Shown in pieces: positions 34,441 through 43,692 of a stretch of 57,273 bases of DNA (position 1 is the first letter of the stretch; the number at the start of each line of letters is the position of its first letter). The notes beneath the pieces were generated by a model that was not told the DNA's origin, made no database searches, and saw only the letters and a program-made list of their open reading frames with translations. The stretch comes from Bdellovibrio sp. ZAP7. GTDB taxonomy: Bacteria; Bdellovibrionota; FAC87; UBA2466. The translations under genes were made by a program, and so were the position numbers. Location: positions 1-57,273 of the forward strand of contig CAMCTJ010000012.1 in NCBI GenBank assembly GCA_945878405.1, written 5' to 3'.

Positions 34441-34740
34441 ATGAAAAAAGACCTATTTCCTCAATTAAAACAAAAAGCCACTGAAGTCGGAAAACAGGCC
34501 AAAAAGGTAACCCTTGAGGCCAAAAAAACCGCTGAAACCGTGAAAGATATGGTTCAAAAGGCAGTTGACGGCATTGATCGTTCTAAAATAGCCAAGGGCT
34601 TTGAAGTAGGGTCCAAGGGGGCAAAGTTGGCCGGCAAAGGGGCTCGAGCAGCCTCCGCTGGAGCCGATGCAGTTGCAAATACCCTCGAAAAAACTGCTGA
34701 GAAAATCAATCAACTAGGAAATCGTATTAAGAACAAGTAA
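34441..34740 (+). CDS. Lys/Ala-rich amphipathic helical protein, unknown
   Basis: 99 residues, about half Lys and Ala, with several tandem-like helices (LKQKATEVGKQAKKVTLEAKK; GSKGAKLAGKGARAASAGAD). It starts 2 bases after the YD-repeat stop, so translation is coupled. The composition recalls H1-like, phasin-like or membrane-lytic basic proteins. No signal peptide is evident. It may be a partner, chaperone or immunity-type companion of the YD-repeat protein; this is a guess from position and composition. Confidence 0.65.
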   Translation: MKKDLFPQLKQKATEVGKQAKKVTLEAKKTAETVKDMVQKAVDGIDRSKIAKGFEVGSKGAKLAGKGARAASAGADAVANTLEKTAEKINQLGNRIKNK

Positions 34741-34756
34741 GCTAAGGCTCATTTTT

Positions 34757-37700
34757 ATGAACCGAAAAACTGATGATTTTCCGTTAGGTATTTCCCCTTT
34801 CAACTTTTCTGATCTCTATAATCCTCTTCGCTTAAAAGCCCTGCATGAGGAATTTTGGGCTTATTGCCAGCAAGTGGCTCCTCAGGCCGTTGAAGATTTT
34901 AAGCGTTTGGACCAGGGAGGACTTACCTCGGGACAAGAGGGAGACATCCTTATCGGAGTGGGTCGAGTGGTTGGGGAGTTTGTGGCTCGGCTTTTTAACA
35001 TTTCGGGACAAACCAATCGCATCAAAACTGAAACACAACAACTATCTTATGTTTTTCGTCTTAAGAAAGATTTTCTGAACACCCGTGTTTTTAAGCGCTT
35101 TCAGGAACCAGCTATTTCAGATCTTGAGTTTTTGAAACTTGATGACTCTATACAACACCTTCTGCTGCACTTTTCCGCGAATTCCACTGATGCGGAGAAG
35201 AAATTTGCTGAACTAGTTTGTTTTCTTTTGGATTGTGAATCAAAACTCAAGAAATCAAACTTAGAGATTTCGGAAAATCAAAAGTTGATGAGCATCTGCT
35301 CTCATATTTCCTTAAAAACCCCAGCGGACAAAGTCACTCACTCCTTGAAATTATTAGAAGACTGGGCGACTCAGGTCTACGTTGCAGAAAACAGAAGAGA
35401 AAGAGTAAAAGGTTGGCTGTCTTATATCCGGGCTGGAAAACTGGACTTTGAAAACCTAGTTCACTGTGAACATACTGACGACCGCTTGCCCGAGAAACTT
35501 CAAGGACCCTCAAATCATCTTCGCCACCGAGACGGATTTAAATTAACCGATGAGAGGATGACTACTGCAGAGGTTTTGAGAGAAATCGACTACTGCATTC
35601 TGTGTCATCCCAGACAAAAAGATTCTTGCTCAAAAGGTTTCCCCGAGAAGACGGGTGGGTTCAAAAAGAATCCCTTAGGAATACCGCTTGAAGGGTGCCC
35701 GCTCGATGAGCGCATTTCTGAGATGCACACTTTGAGGAAAGAAGGTCAAGCAGTCGGTAGCTTGGCCATGATCATGCTCGACAACCCCATGTGTCCTGGA
35801 ACAGGCCATCGGATTTGCAACGATTGCATGAAGGGATGTATTTATCAAAAACAAGATCCCGTAAATATTCCCCAAATTGAGACGGGAGTTTTAACTGATG
35901 TTCTCAATCTGCCTTATGGCTTTGAAATTTATAGTCTGCTAACTCGCTGGAACCCCCTCAATCGAAAAAGACCTTACGCCCTTCCCTACAATGGTAAAAA
36001 CATTTTAGTCGTAGGCCTTGGTCCTGCCGGCTACACCGTTTGCCATTATTTGGCCAACGAGGGATTTGGGGTCGTAGGCATCGATGCTTTGAAATTAGAA
36101 CCTGTAGACCCCCGGCTGACTGGAAAAGGAAAAGAAAGTCCAAAGCCAGTTAAGGAGTTTTCTGAACTCAAGGAAGATCTCGATAAAAGAGTGCTGATGG
36201 GCTTTGGAGGAGTTTCTGAGTACGGAATTACAGTTCGTTGGGATAAGAATTTTCTCTCAGTTATCTATCTTTCCTTATTGAGACGAAAGAACATTCAATT
36301 TTACGGTGGAGTTCGCTTTGGCGGAACCCTTACATTAGATGACGCTTGGGAGCTGGGATTTGACCATGTCGCCCTAGCCACGGGAGCTGGAAAGCCAACC
36401 ATTATTAATATTAAAAACAACCTGAGCCGAGGGATAAGAAAAGCTAGCGATTTTCTGATGGGCTTACAGTTAAACGGTGGCTTCAAGAAAAATACCCTCT
36501 TTAATTTAGAAGTAAGACTTCCAGCAATTGTTATTGGTGGGGGCTTGACTGGGATTGATACTACAACGGAACTTTTAGCTTACTATCCCATTCAGGTTGA
36601 AAACGTACTGAACCGATTTGAATCACTCTGTGCTGATCTTGGTGAACCTGCTGTTTGGGCCATGTGTTCCGAAGAAGAGAAGCTCACTTTGACCACTTTC
36701 TTAGAACATGGGAAAGCCGTTAGAAATGAGAGAACTCTGGCTGAAAAAGAAAAAAGAAAACCAGACTTCATTTCGCTCTGCCGAAAATGGGGCGGGGTTT
36801 CCTTGGCCTACCGAAAACGGATGCAGGACTCACCTGCCTACCGTTTGAATCACGAAGAAATCATCAAAGCTTTGGAAGAGGGCATCTACTTTATCGAAAA
36901 CGTCAGTCCCACTGAAGCCGTAAAGGATCGATTCGGAGCGGTTGAAGCTTTGAAATTTAAAAAGGCAGACGGAACTGAAATCACCCTTCCCGCAAGAACT
37001 GTTTGTGTCGCTGCTGGAACTAGCCCAAATACGATTTACGAGCGCGAGTTTCCTGGGGTGTTTAAATTAGATAAAGATGGCTACTTCTTTGAAAAGCATC
37101 GCCTCGAAAAGAAAGATGGTAAGTGGCATGCTATTCAGGCCTCTGAGAATGAGCGCAATGCTTTCTTTCTCTCCTATGAAAAAGAACAGCACTTTGTTTC
37201 ATATTTCGGAGACAACCATCCTGACTACAATGGAAATGTCGTGAGGGCGATGGCCTCAGCGAAACATGGTGTTCCCTATATCTCTGAGCTATTTAAAGCG
37301 GACATTCAAGCTTGCGAAAAAGAACCCTATTCTGAAGCTAAATGGACAAACCTCCTCAAATATTTAGACTCAGGTCTTGTACCCAAAGTTCATAATGTTG
37401 TGAGATTAACCGACACGATCGTGGAAGTGATTGTGAAGGCAAAGTACGCTGCCAGGAAATTTGAGCCAGGCCAATTTTACCGACTTCAAAACTATGAAAC
37501 TTTATCTCCGGGTCTTGAAGGAACCAAGTTAATGACGGAAAGCTTGGCTCTCACCGGAGCTTGGGTGGATAAAGAAAAAGAACTCCTCAGCATGGTGGTC
37601 TTAGAGATGGGCGGAAGTTCGAGACTTTGCTCTGCCCTGCGCCCCGGAGATCCCGTTGTCGTGATGGGTCCTACCGGTACCCCCAGTGAAATCCCCGAAA

Positions 37701-38356
37701 ATCAGACGGTACTTTTAGCAGGCGGGGGCCTTGGCAATGCTGTTTTGCTCTCTATCTCGCGAGCGATGAGAGCGAAGGGCTGTAAAGTTCTCTATTTCGC
37801 TGGTTACAAAAAGGGCGCCGATATCTTTAAGAAAAAGGAAATTGAAGACGGTACGGATCAAGTTGTTTGGGCAGTAGACAAAGGCTCAGCTCCGATTTCT
37901 GCAGACCGCCCGCAAGATAAAACCTTTGTAGGCAATATTGTCGAGGCGATTCTTTCTTACGGAAAGGGTGAACTTCAAGGTCCCCCTCAGTTTCCCTTAG
38001 ATAAGGTTGATCACATTTTCGTTATTGGCTCGGACCGGATGATGGCAGCGGTAACCGCCGCTCGCCATGGGGTTTTAAAGCCTCTTCTAAAGCCAGATCA
38101 CGTTTGCATTGCCTCGATTAACTCTCCCATGCAATGCATGATGAAAGAAGTCTGCGCGCAATGCTTACAACGCCACGTCGAACCAGTTACAGGAAAGGAA
38201 AGCTTCGTATTTTCTTGTTTCAATCAAGATCAAATTTCCGATTGTGTGGATTACACAAATCTGAATGACCGATTAAAACAAAATAGCCTGACTGAAAAAC
38301 TGGCAAATCATTATTTGGATATTCTATTTAAAAAAGGACGCATCGAACGAGTTTAG
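34757..38356 (+). CDS. Multidomain Nfn/GltD-like flavin iron-sulfur oxidoreductase
   Basis: 1199 residues. An N-terminal region of ~270 residues is unrecognised. It is followed by a Cys-rich Fe-S part (CHPRQKDSC near 285; HRICNDCMKGC near 352) like the GltD N-terminus, then the FAD Rossmann motif VVGLGPAGYT near 414 and an NADP motif VIGGGLTGID near 594, as in GltD. A second reductase follows: GQFYRLQNY near 905, LLAGGGLGNA near 987 and a PyrK-like cysteine set C-x5-C-x2-C...C near 1126-1153. The order matches NfnB plus NfnA joined in one chain. Electron transfer between NAD(P)H and a low-potential carrier is inferred. It ends the Tad-direction run and overlaps the next gene by 4 bases. Confidence 0.82.
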   Translation: MNRKTDDFPLGISPFNFSDLYNPLRLKALHEEFWAYCQQVAPQAVEDFKRLDQGGLTSGQEGDILIGVGRVVGEFVARLFNISGQTNRIKTETQQLSYVFRLKKDFLNTRVFKRFQEPAISDLEFLKLDDSIQHLLLHFSANSTDAEKKFAELVCFLLDCESKLKKSNLEISENQKLMSICSHISLKTPADKVTHSLKLLEDWATQVYVAENRRERVKGWLSYIRAGKLDFENLVHCEHTDDRLPEKLQGPSNHLRHRDGFKLTDERMTTAEVLREIDYCILCHPRQKDSCSKGFPEKTGGFKKNPLGIPLEGCPLDERISEMHTLRKEGQAVGSLAMIMLDNPMCPGTGHRICNDCMKGCIYQKQDPVNIPQIETGVLTDVLNLPYGFEIYSLLTRWNPLNRKRPYALPYNGKNILVVGLGPAGYTVCHYLANEGFGVVGIDALKLEPVDPRLTGKGKESPKPVKEFSELKEDLDKRVLMGFGGVSEYGITVRWDKNFLSVIYLSLLRRKNIQFYGGVRFGGTLTLDDAWELGFDHVALATGAGKPTIINIKNNLSRGIRKASDFLMGLQLNGGFKKNTLFNLEVRLPAIVIGGGLTGIDTTTELLAYYPIQVENVLNRFESLCADLGEPAVWAMCSEEEKLTLTTFLEHGKAVRNERTLAEKEKRKPDFISLCRKWGGVSLAYRKRMQDSPAYRLNHEEIIKALEEGIYFIENVSPTEAVKDRFGAVEALKFKKADGTEITLPARTVCVAAGTSPNTIYEREFPGVFKLDKDGYFFEKHRLEKKDGKWHAIQASENERNAFFLSYEKEQHFVSYFGDNHPDYNGNVVRAMASAKHGVPYISELFKADIQACEKEPYSEAKWTNLLKYLDSGLVPKVHNVVRLTDTIVEVIVKAKYAARKFEPGQFYRLQNYETLSPGLEGTKLMTESLALTGAWVDKEKELLSMVVLEMGGSSRLCSALRPGDPVVVMGPTGTPSEIPENQTVLLAGGGLGNAVLLSISRAMRAKGCKVLYFAGYKKGADIFKKKEIEDGTDQVVWAVDKGSAPISADRPQDKTFVGNIVEAILSYGKGELQGPPQFPLDKVDHIFVIGSDRMMAAVTAARHGVLKPLLKPDHVCIASINSPMQCMMKEVCAQCLQRHVEPVTGKESFVFSCFNQDQISDCVDYTNLNDRLKQNSLTEKLANHYLDILFKKGRIERV

Positions 38357-39072
38357 GAAGCCTCACGTCCTAAGAATTTTAAGAGTCCTCTCGGGTCATC
38401 AGTCGTGATTCCCTGTACTCCCCAGTCCGTTAATTTTTTCCATTCAGAAGGCGAATTAACAGTATAGGGCATGAGCTTCACCCCTGCACGTTTCGCCCAA
38501 GACACGGTTTTATCATTGAGGGTTCCCACATAGGGGGCTATCCACTCTGGTTGAAGCTCCAGCACTTTAGAAAACTCCTCTTCATCTCTGCCAAGAAGGG
38601 GGATCGTTTGAAAAGTGGAAACGGTCTTATGAAACAACTTAAGAATTTTCCAATCAAAGGATCTGAACCGCGTCCGATTTAATTCCCAACTTAGGGAGAC
38701 TGTTCTTAATACCGAATCAACGAGCTTTTCTCTTTCGGGACTGTTCGGATTTCCTTCCAGATATTTCACTTCGAGATCCAACCACAACAATCGCGATGAC
38801 AGGGACTTTACTAGTTCACATACCTCGGTAAGAGTCGGCGCTTCAAAAGATCGCATTGCCGAAAGGTTCTGATCGCAAATAAATTTTGGCGTTGCCGAAG
38901 GTGGCAAAAAAAAGTCATGAAATACGATCAATGCTCCATCTCGCAGCAAATGAATATCGATTTCAATGCTGTCCACCCCTAGTTCAACTGCCCGCCGGAC
39001 ACTTTCTAGAGAGTTTTCTTTTTTTTCGAGGCTGGCACCTCGATGAGCTTGTACATGGAGATACTGATTCAT
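38353..39072 (-). CDS. Glycerophosphodiester phosphodiesterase
   Basis: 239 residues, the usual size of cytoplasmic GDPD enzymes (UgpQ type). Catalytic motifs are all at the N-terminus: QAHRGASLEKKENSLES (His-Arg and the metal-binding Glu), DSIEIDIHLLRDGALIVFHD. No signal peptide. It hydrolyses glycerophosphodiesters to glycerol-3-phosphate and an alcohol. It converges on the large oxidoreductase gene and shares a TTAG overlap with it. Confidence 0.9.
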   Translation of the reverse strand: MNQYLHVQAHRGASLEKKENSLESVRRAVELGVDSIEIDIHLLRDGALIVFHDFFLPPSATPKFICDQNLSAMRSFEAPTLTEVCELVKSLSSRLLWLDLEVKYLEGNPNSPEREKLVDSVLRTVSLSWELNRTRFRSFDWKILKLFHKTVSTFQTIPLLGRDEEEFSKVLELQPEWIAPYVGTLNDKTVSWAKRAGVKLMPYTVNSPSEWKKLTDWGVQGITTDDPRGLLKFLGREAS

Positions 39073-39126
39073 AGTAACAATACCGAAGCACTACCGTAAT
39101 CGGGAAAAAAGATTTATGATGTCGCT

Positions 39127-39426
39127 ATGGTATTAGTAGATGGAAAAACTTGCAAGGTGGCTGTTTTTGTCTGTGTAAATGATAGACCTATTGAGAGAGT
39201 AAGCTGTGCCAAAGTTGGGGGTTTAGAGTTTTATCAACAATTGAAAGAAAGAGTAAAAACCTTGGGTTTGCATCAGAGTCATTGGATCACCCGCACTGGT
39301 TGTTTGGGTTTCTGTAATTCAACCGGAACCACGGTTGCAGTGTTTAAGACAGGCAAGGACCCTATTTGGTACAATGAAGTTAAAATGGAGCATCTTGAGA
39401 CCATTTGGAAAGAGATCAACTCATGA
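39127..39426 (+). CDS. Thioredoxin-like [2Fe-2S] ferredoxin
   Basis: 99 residues with four cysteines in the pattern of thioredoxin-like 2Fe-2S ferredoxins: AVFVCVNDRP, RVSCAKVGG and TGCLGFCNSTG, and the family C-terminus IWYNEVKMEHLETIW. A TATGAT -10-like hexamer ends just 6 bases before the ATG and no ribosome site is visible, so the transcript may be leaderless. It overlaps the next gene by ATGA. A low-potential electron carrier is likely, close to the large oxidoreductase. Confidence 0.88.
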   Translation: MVLVDGKTCKVAVFVCVNDRPIERVSCAKVGGLEFYQQLKERVKTLGLHQSHWITRTGCLGFCNSTGTTVAVFKTGKDPIWYNEVKMEHLETIWKEINS

Positions 39427-40238
39427 AAAAGATCGTATTTTTCATTTTTGTTTGGGCATTCCAAGGAATTTTTGCTGAGGTTCCCCTGCCGGGACAGTCC
39501 TCTCCTTTCATATCTATTGAAACTTTAGAAAACAGTGGTCAGCTAGAATTTAAGGTCGGCGAAAAAACCGAGACATTTGAGTTCGGAAAAGGAAAACCTC
39601 ATTACGCAATGGGATTAGTTTTCAGCCGAAAAAATCTTCCTACATCATTTGCAAAATCAATTGGGCAAAATCAAATTGTTCAAATCGCGCTGGGCAACAG
39701 AAACACTTCTGCACCTGATTTGATTACGCAGTTTGGATCGCTCACTCTGAAAATTGAGGAGCTTCCCTCGGCCAATGCCTTAAAGCTCCCCTTTCAGGAC
39801 ACATCGAAGGCAGATAAAGATCAGGGACAATCGGCTTTTTTGATTCTGAATTCCAGTCAAATGAAATTTTCCCAAGAAGATCAGGAAAAACTAAAATCTA
39901 CCTACTTTTCAGAAACCGGAGAAATTTCAGTAACCTCCACCAAAGCGGTTGAAAAAATTTCGTTACCAAACACTGGGAAGAAACTTTCTTTCAAGAGAAA
40001 AAACATCAGTTTCAACATCGATGCGAAATTAGCAACTCCCTTCAGTGGGGAGAAAGGCAGCCTAAAAGGGACCGTCCAAATCCCTGTTTTTTCGCCCCAA
40101 GGTGCTGAGGCAAACGCCTTTGTTGCAGAGCTTGCGGAGACAAGTTTGGACAAAAATCCAGAGATTTCTCCTCCTAAAGAAGCCCCCAGGACTTTGGCCT
40201 CCCCCGAGGAGACTCTGAAGCCAAAGAGAGATAAGTAA
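39423..40238 (+). CDS. Secreted protein of unknown function
   Basis: 271 residues from the ATG overlapping the ferredoxin stop. The signal peptide is MKKIVFFIFVWAFQGIFAE. The mature part looks beta-rich, with a charged Pro/Glu/Lys tail (PKEAPRTLASPEETLKPKRDK). There are no cysteines or catalytic motifs. No family recognised. It is presumably co-transcribed with the ferredoxin gene. Confidence 0.65.
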   Translation: MKKIVFFIFVWAFQGIFAEVPLPGQSSPFISIETLENSGQLEFKVGEKTETFEFGKGKPHYAMGLVFSRKNLPTSFAKSIGQNQIVQIALGNRNTSAPDLITQFGSLTLKIEELPSANALKLPFQDTSKADKDQGQSAFLILNSSQMKFSQEDQEKLKSTYFSETGEISVTSTKAVEKISLPNTGKKLSFKRKNISFNIDAKLATPFSGEKGSLKGTVQIPVFSPQGAEANAFVAELAETSLDKNPEISPPKEAPRTLASPEETLKPKRDK

Positions 40239-40306
40239 TTGATTTAACGAGAGTAACTTAGCAAATCCCCTTCTTTTTTACGGTCCCACCGAGGCCCAAA
40301 AACGCA

Positions 40307-40335
40307 TTGTAATTATTGAAAAAATTTCATAGCAT
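40307..40335 (+). promoter_or_regulatory. Candidate promoter of prs
   Basis: TTGTAA and TAGCAT are separated by 17 bases. The predicted transcript start is only about 5 bases before the ATG at 40347, giving an almost leaderless mRNA; a second in-frame ATG at 40368 would leave a leader of about 26 bases. Neither has a clear ribosome site. Confidence 0.4.
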
Positions 40336-40346
40336 GGCGCACTAAT

Positions 40347-41315
40347 ATGCAGCCATCGACTTTCAATATGGGGGACAACTTTAAGCTGTTCACTTGTTCA
40401 GCGAACGTCCCACTCGCCAAGACAATTGCTGATGAACTCGGAATGCAATTGGCGCAGGCAGAGGTCCGGCGTTTTTCGGATGGCGAAATTTTTGTTGAAG
40501 TTCACGAAAGCGTTCGAGGTTGTGACACCTATATCATCCAGCCCACTTGTCAGCCTACAAATGATAGTTTGATGGAACTCTTAATCATGACGGATGCGCT
40601 GAAACGCTCCTCTTCGAATTCTATTACAGCCGTAATGCCTTATTATGGTTACGCTCGACAGGATAGAAAAGTTCAGCCCCGAGTTCCGATCACTGCAAAA
40701 CTAGTTTCAGATTTATTGACAGCGGCGGGTGTTGATCGCGTCATCTCAATGGATCTTCACGCAAGCCAAATTCAGGGGTTTTTCAACATTCCCTTCGATC
40801 ATCTTTACGCAAAACCGGTAATTTTGAATCATATTCGTCAAAGGTATGATTTGAGCAAACTCGTCGTTGTTTCTCCTGACTCAGGAGGGGTTGAGCGAGC
40901 TCGTGCTTATGCAAAAAGACTCGATTGTTCCTTGGCGATCATCGATAAACGTCGGCTGCGTCCTAATGAAGCTCAAGCGATGAATCTCATCGGAGATGTA
41001 ACGGGTAAACATGCGGTCATCGTAGACGATATGATCGACACTGCGGGAACTCTCATCCAATCTGCCAATGTCGTTTTAGACAAAGGGGCTGAATCAGTCA
41101 GTGCTGCCTGCACCCACGGAGTTTTTTCAGGCACCGCTTATGAAAGAATTAAAGAGAGCCCACTTAAAGAAGTAATTTGTTGTGACACGATCCCGCTGTC
41201 CCCTCTTATGGGCCAACTTTCGAAAGTCACGTGTCTCTCAGTAGCAAAAGTTTTTGCCGAAGCCATCAAGCGAGTTCACATGAAGGAATCGGTAAGCAGT
41301 TTATTTGATGAATGA
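40347..41315 (+). CDS. prs: Ribose-phosphate pyrophosphokinase
   Basis: 322 residues, the standard length of bacterial PRPP synthase. Key motifs: FKLFTCSANVPLAK (N-terminus), FSDGEIFVEVHESVRG, MPYYGYARQDRK (ATP site), SPDSGGVERARAYAK and the PRPP loop VIVDDMIDTAGTL. It makes PRPP for nucleotide, His, Trp and NAD synthesis. It heads the conserved run prs-rplY-pth-ychF. The true start may be the ATG at 40368, since homologues usually begin close to MGDNFKLF. Confidence 0.96.
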   Translation: MQPSTFNMGDNFKLFTCSANVPLAKTIADELGMQLAQAEVRRFSDGEIFVEVHESVRGCDTYIIQPTCQPTNDSLMELLIMTDALKRSSSNSITAVMPYYGYARQDRKVQPRVPITAKLVSDLLTAAGVDRVISMDLHASQIQGFFNIPFDHLYAKPVILNHIRQRYDLSKLVVVSPDSGGVERARAYAKRLDCSLAIIDKRRLRPNEAQAMNLIGDVTGKHAVIVDDMIDTAGTLIQSANVVLDKGAESVSAACTHGVFSGTAYERIKESPLKEVICCDTIPLSPLMGQLSKVTCLSVAKVFAEAIKRVHMKESVSSLFDE

Positions 41316-41331
41316 GGAAAGTAGGTAACAA

Positions 41332-41997
41332 ATGGAACAATTAAATCTAACAGTAGAAATGCGACAGGGAACCGGTAAAGGTGTAAACCGAAAACTGCGC
41401 GCAATTGGAAAACTTCCCGGTGTGGTTTATGGCCTTGGGAAGAATTTAAATATCGCAGTCGATCCTCGACCGATTAAAAAACTTCTCCTTGAAGAAGGGG
41501 GAAGAAATAAAACCCTAAACCTTATAGGTGAAGGACTCGAGGGACGTTTTGCTCTTATTAAGGATTACTTAGTTGATCCTTTGAGCCGTGAGCTACTCCA
41601 CGTCGATTTACTTGAAATTGACATCACCAAGAAAATTGATGTGACCGTTCAATTGAACTTTGTTGGTAAGGCTGCCGGCGTTGCCGAAGGTGGCGTTCTC
41701 AACATCGTTGAAAGAACCGTTATGGTCAGATGTTTACCCACAGCGATTCCAAAACATATCGATGTAGATGTGAGCGCTCTGAACATTGGGGATTCAATTC
41801 ACTTGAGTGAACTCGCTCTTCCTGAGGGAGTTGAAAAAGTAAGCCACATGAATCCTACCTTGGTCGGGGTAGTACCTCCTGCTAAGGAAGAAGAAGCAAC
41901 ACCTGCTCTTGCTGCTTCTGCTGAACCTGAAGTGATTACGGCTAAAAAGCCTGAAGCTGAAGGTGAAGCTGATAAAAAAGAAGAAAAGAAGAAGTAG
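41332..41997 (+). CDS. rplY: 50S ribosomal protein L25, CTC long form
   Basis: 221 residues: an N-terminal L25 domain binding 5S rRNA (GTGKGVNRKLRAIGKLPGVVYG) and the C-terminal TL5/CTC beta domain (HIDVDVSALNIGDSIHLSELAL), ending in a charged Lys/Glu tail. AGGAAAG precedes the ATG. It is co-transcribed with prs and pth, a common arrangement. Confidence 0.95.
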   Translation: MEQLNLTVEMRQGTGKGVNRKLRAIGKLPGVVYGLGKNLNIAVDPRPIKKLLLEEGGRNKTLNLIGEGLEGRFALIKDYLVDPLSRELLHVDLLEIDITKKIDVTVQLNFVGKAAGVAEGGVLNIVERTVMVRCLPTAIPKHIDVDVSALNIGDSIHLSELALPEGVEKVSHMNPTLVGVVPPAKEEEATPALAASAEPEVITAKKPEAEGEADKKEEKKK

Positions 41998-42012
41998 TCT
42001 GACAACGCTCAG

Positions 42013-42609
42013 GTGGCTTCGCAAGGAACTCGATTTCTGGTGGTGGGGCTTGGGAATCCAGGCCCCCAATATGAAAACACCAGGCACAATATTGGCTTTC
42101 ATGTAGTCGATGAGTTAGCTCAACGCTGGAAAACCGAGAGTTTCCAAAAAAAGTTCAAAGGACTTTTAGTAGAAGCAAGTTGCGGTGACCAAAGGGGGCT
42201 TCTTCTTAAACCTCAGACCTATATGAATCTCTCCGGCGATTCAGTACGGGAAGTTGTTCAATTTTACAAAGTACCTGTGGAAACGCACTTGATTGTGATT
42301 ACCGACGATCTTGATCTCCCTCCTGGCTCTATTCGAGTAAGACCATCGGGTGGTACCGGGGGACACAACGGCCTGAAGTCGATTACTGAGGTCTTTTCCA
42401 CAGAAGATTTTCCGAGGGTGAGATTGGGGATTGGTCGATCTCAAGTCATTCCGACCGAATCTTATGTCTTAGGAGTCATTCCCCCCAGCGAGAAAGAGCT
42501 TTATTCGCAGGCAGTGAAAACTGCTGCCGATGCGATTGAAATGTTTTTGAAAGATGGAATTCAAAAAGTCATGAATACTTTTAACAAGAGAAAATCAAAT
42601 GAGTCTTAA
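42013..42609 (+). CDS. pth: Peptidyl-tRNA hydrolase
   Basis: 198 residues. The Pth signature is complete: VGLGNPGPQYENTRHNIGFHVVD (catalytic His in RHNIG), KPQTYMNLSGDSV, DDLDLPPGSIRVR and GGTGGHNGLKSI. It recycles stalled peptidyl-tRNA. The start is a GTG at 42013, 15 bases after the L25 stop. It overlaps ychF by 11 bases. Confidence 0.95.
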   Translation: MASQGTRFLVVGLGNPGPQYENTRHNIGFHVVDELAQRWKTESFQKKFKGLLVEASCGDQRGLLLKPQTYMNLSGDSVREVVQFYKVPVETHLIVITDDLDLPPGSIRVRPSGGTGGHNGLKSITEVFSTEDFPRVRLGIGRSQVIPTESYVLGVIPPSEKELYSQAVKTAADAIEMFLKDGIQKVMNTFNKRKSNES

Positions 42610-43687
42610 ATGTGGAATTGTCGGTTTGCCAAACGTGGGAAAATCTACGCTTTTTAATGCGCTGGGATCTGCGAAAGCGGAAGCCGCTAATTATCCCTTT
42701 TGTACGATTGAGCCCAACGTTGGAGTGGTTGAGGTTCCGGATGCTCGGCTTTTTAAAATTGCTGGGATTATGAAATCTCAAAAAATCATTCCGGCCTCAA
42801 CACAAATCGTGGATATCGCGGGGATCGTAAAGGGAGCGAGTAAGGGCGAAGGACTGGGCAATCAATTTCTTCATCACATCCGTGAAGTAGACGCCATTGT
42901 TCATTTGGTTCGCTGTTTTGAGAATGAAGATATCGTGCATGTGGATGGAAGCGTGAATCCCGAACGAGATATCGAAGTTATCAATACAGAACTTTTGCTG
43001 GCTGATCTCCAAGCTTTGGAAAAACGGATCGACAAAGATGCTCGAGTTGCCAAGTCAGGTGACAAAGAGGCTCGAAAAAACATGGAAATTTTTGAAGGAC
43101 TGAGAGCTCACTTGAATGCAGGGAAGCCTGCACGTTCCTTCCCTCTGGATCCAGCAGATCTTCCTCGTTTAACTCAGCTCTTTTTACTCACCCTTAAACC
43201 GATTCTCTATGTGGCAAATTCCACGGGAAAACCCGAAGAAGCTGCTCACGTTGAGAAAGTTAAGGGAATCGCAACCAGCGAAAGGGCTCAATTTACTGTG
43301 ATCGATTGTGCTCTTGAAGCGGAAATCGCGCAGTTGCCCGAGAATGAGCGTACCGAGTATTTAGAGGGTTTGGGACTAACAGAGCCCGGACTGAATCGTT
43401 TCATTCGAGCAGCTTTCCAACTTCTCGGTCTGATTACCTACTACACTCTGGGTCCTAAAGAAGCACGAGCTTGGACCATTCCGGTAGGTACTAAAGGGCC
43501 CCAAGCAGCTGGAGTTATTCACTCTGATTTTGAAAAGGGCTTTATTTGTGCTGAGTGCTACAAAAGTGATGACCTAGTCAGACTCGGCTCTGAGCAAAAA
43601 ATTAAAGAGAGCGGACTTTATCGACAAGAAGGAAAAGAGTACACCGTTCAAGAGGGCGACGTACTTTTATTCCGTTTCAATGTGTAA
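42599..43687 (+). CDS. ychF: Redox-regulated OBG-family ATPase YchF
   Basis: 362 residues. G1 is GLPNVGKSTLF, G3 is DIAGIVKGASKG, and the nucleotide-specificity loop is LYVANSTG (the degenerate form that makes YchF prefer ATP). The C-terminal TGS domain ends in VQEGDVLLFRFNV. It binds ribosomes and is tied to stress responses. pth-ychF adjacency is widely conserved. Confidence 0.96.
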   Translation: MSLKCGIVGLPNVGKSTLFNALGSAKAEAANYPFCTIEPNVGVVEVPDARLFKIAGIMKSQKIIPASTQIVDIAGIVKGASKGEGLGNQFLHHIREVDAIVHLVRCFENEDIVHVDGSVNPERDIEVINTELLLADLQALEKRIDKDARVAKSGDKEARKNMEIFEGLRAHLNAGKPARSFPLDPADLPRLTQLFLLTLKPILYVANSTGKPEEAAHVEKVKGIATSERAQFTVIDCALEAEIAQLPENERTEYLEGLGLTEPGLNRFIRAAFQLLGLITYYTLGPKEARAWTIPVGTKGPQAAGVIHSDFEKGFICAECYKSDDLVRLGSEQKIKESGLYRQEGKEYTVQEGDVLLFRFNV

Positions 43688-43692
43688 CCAAA

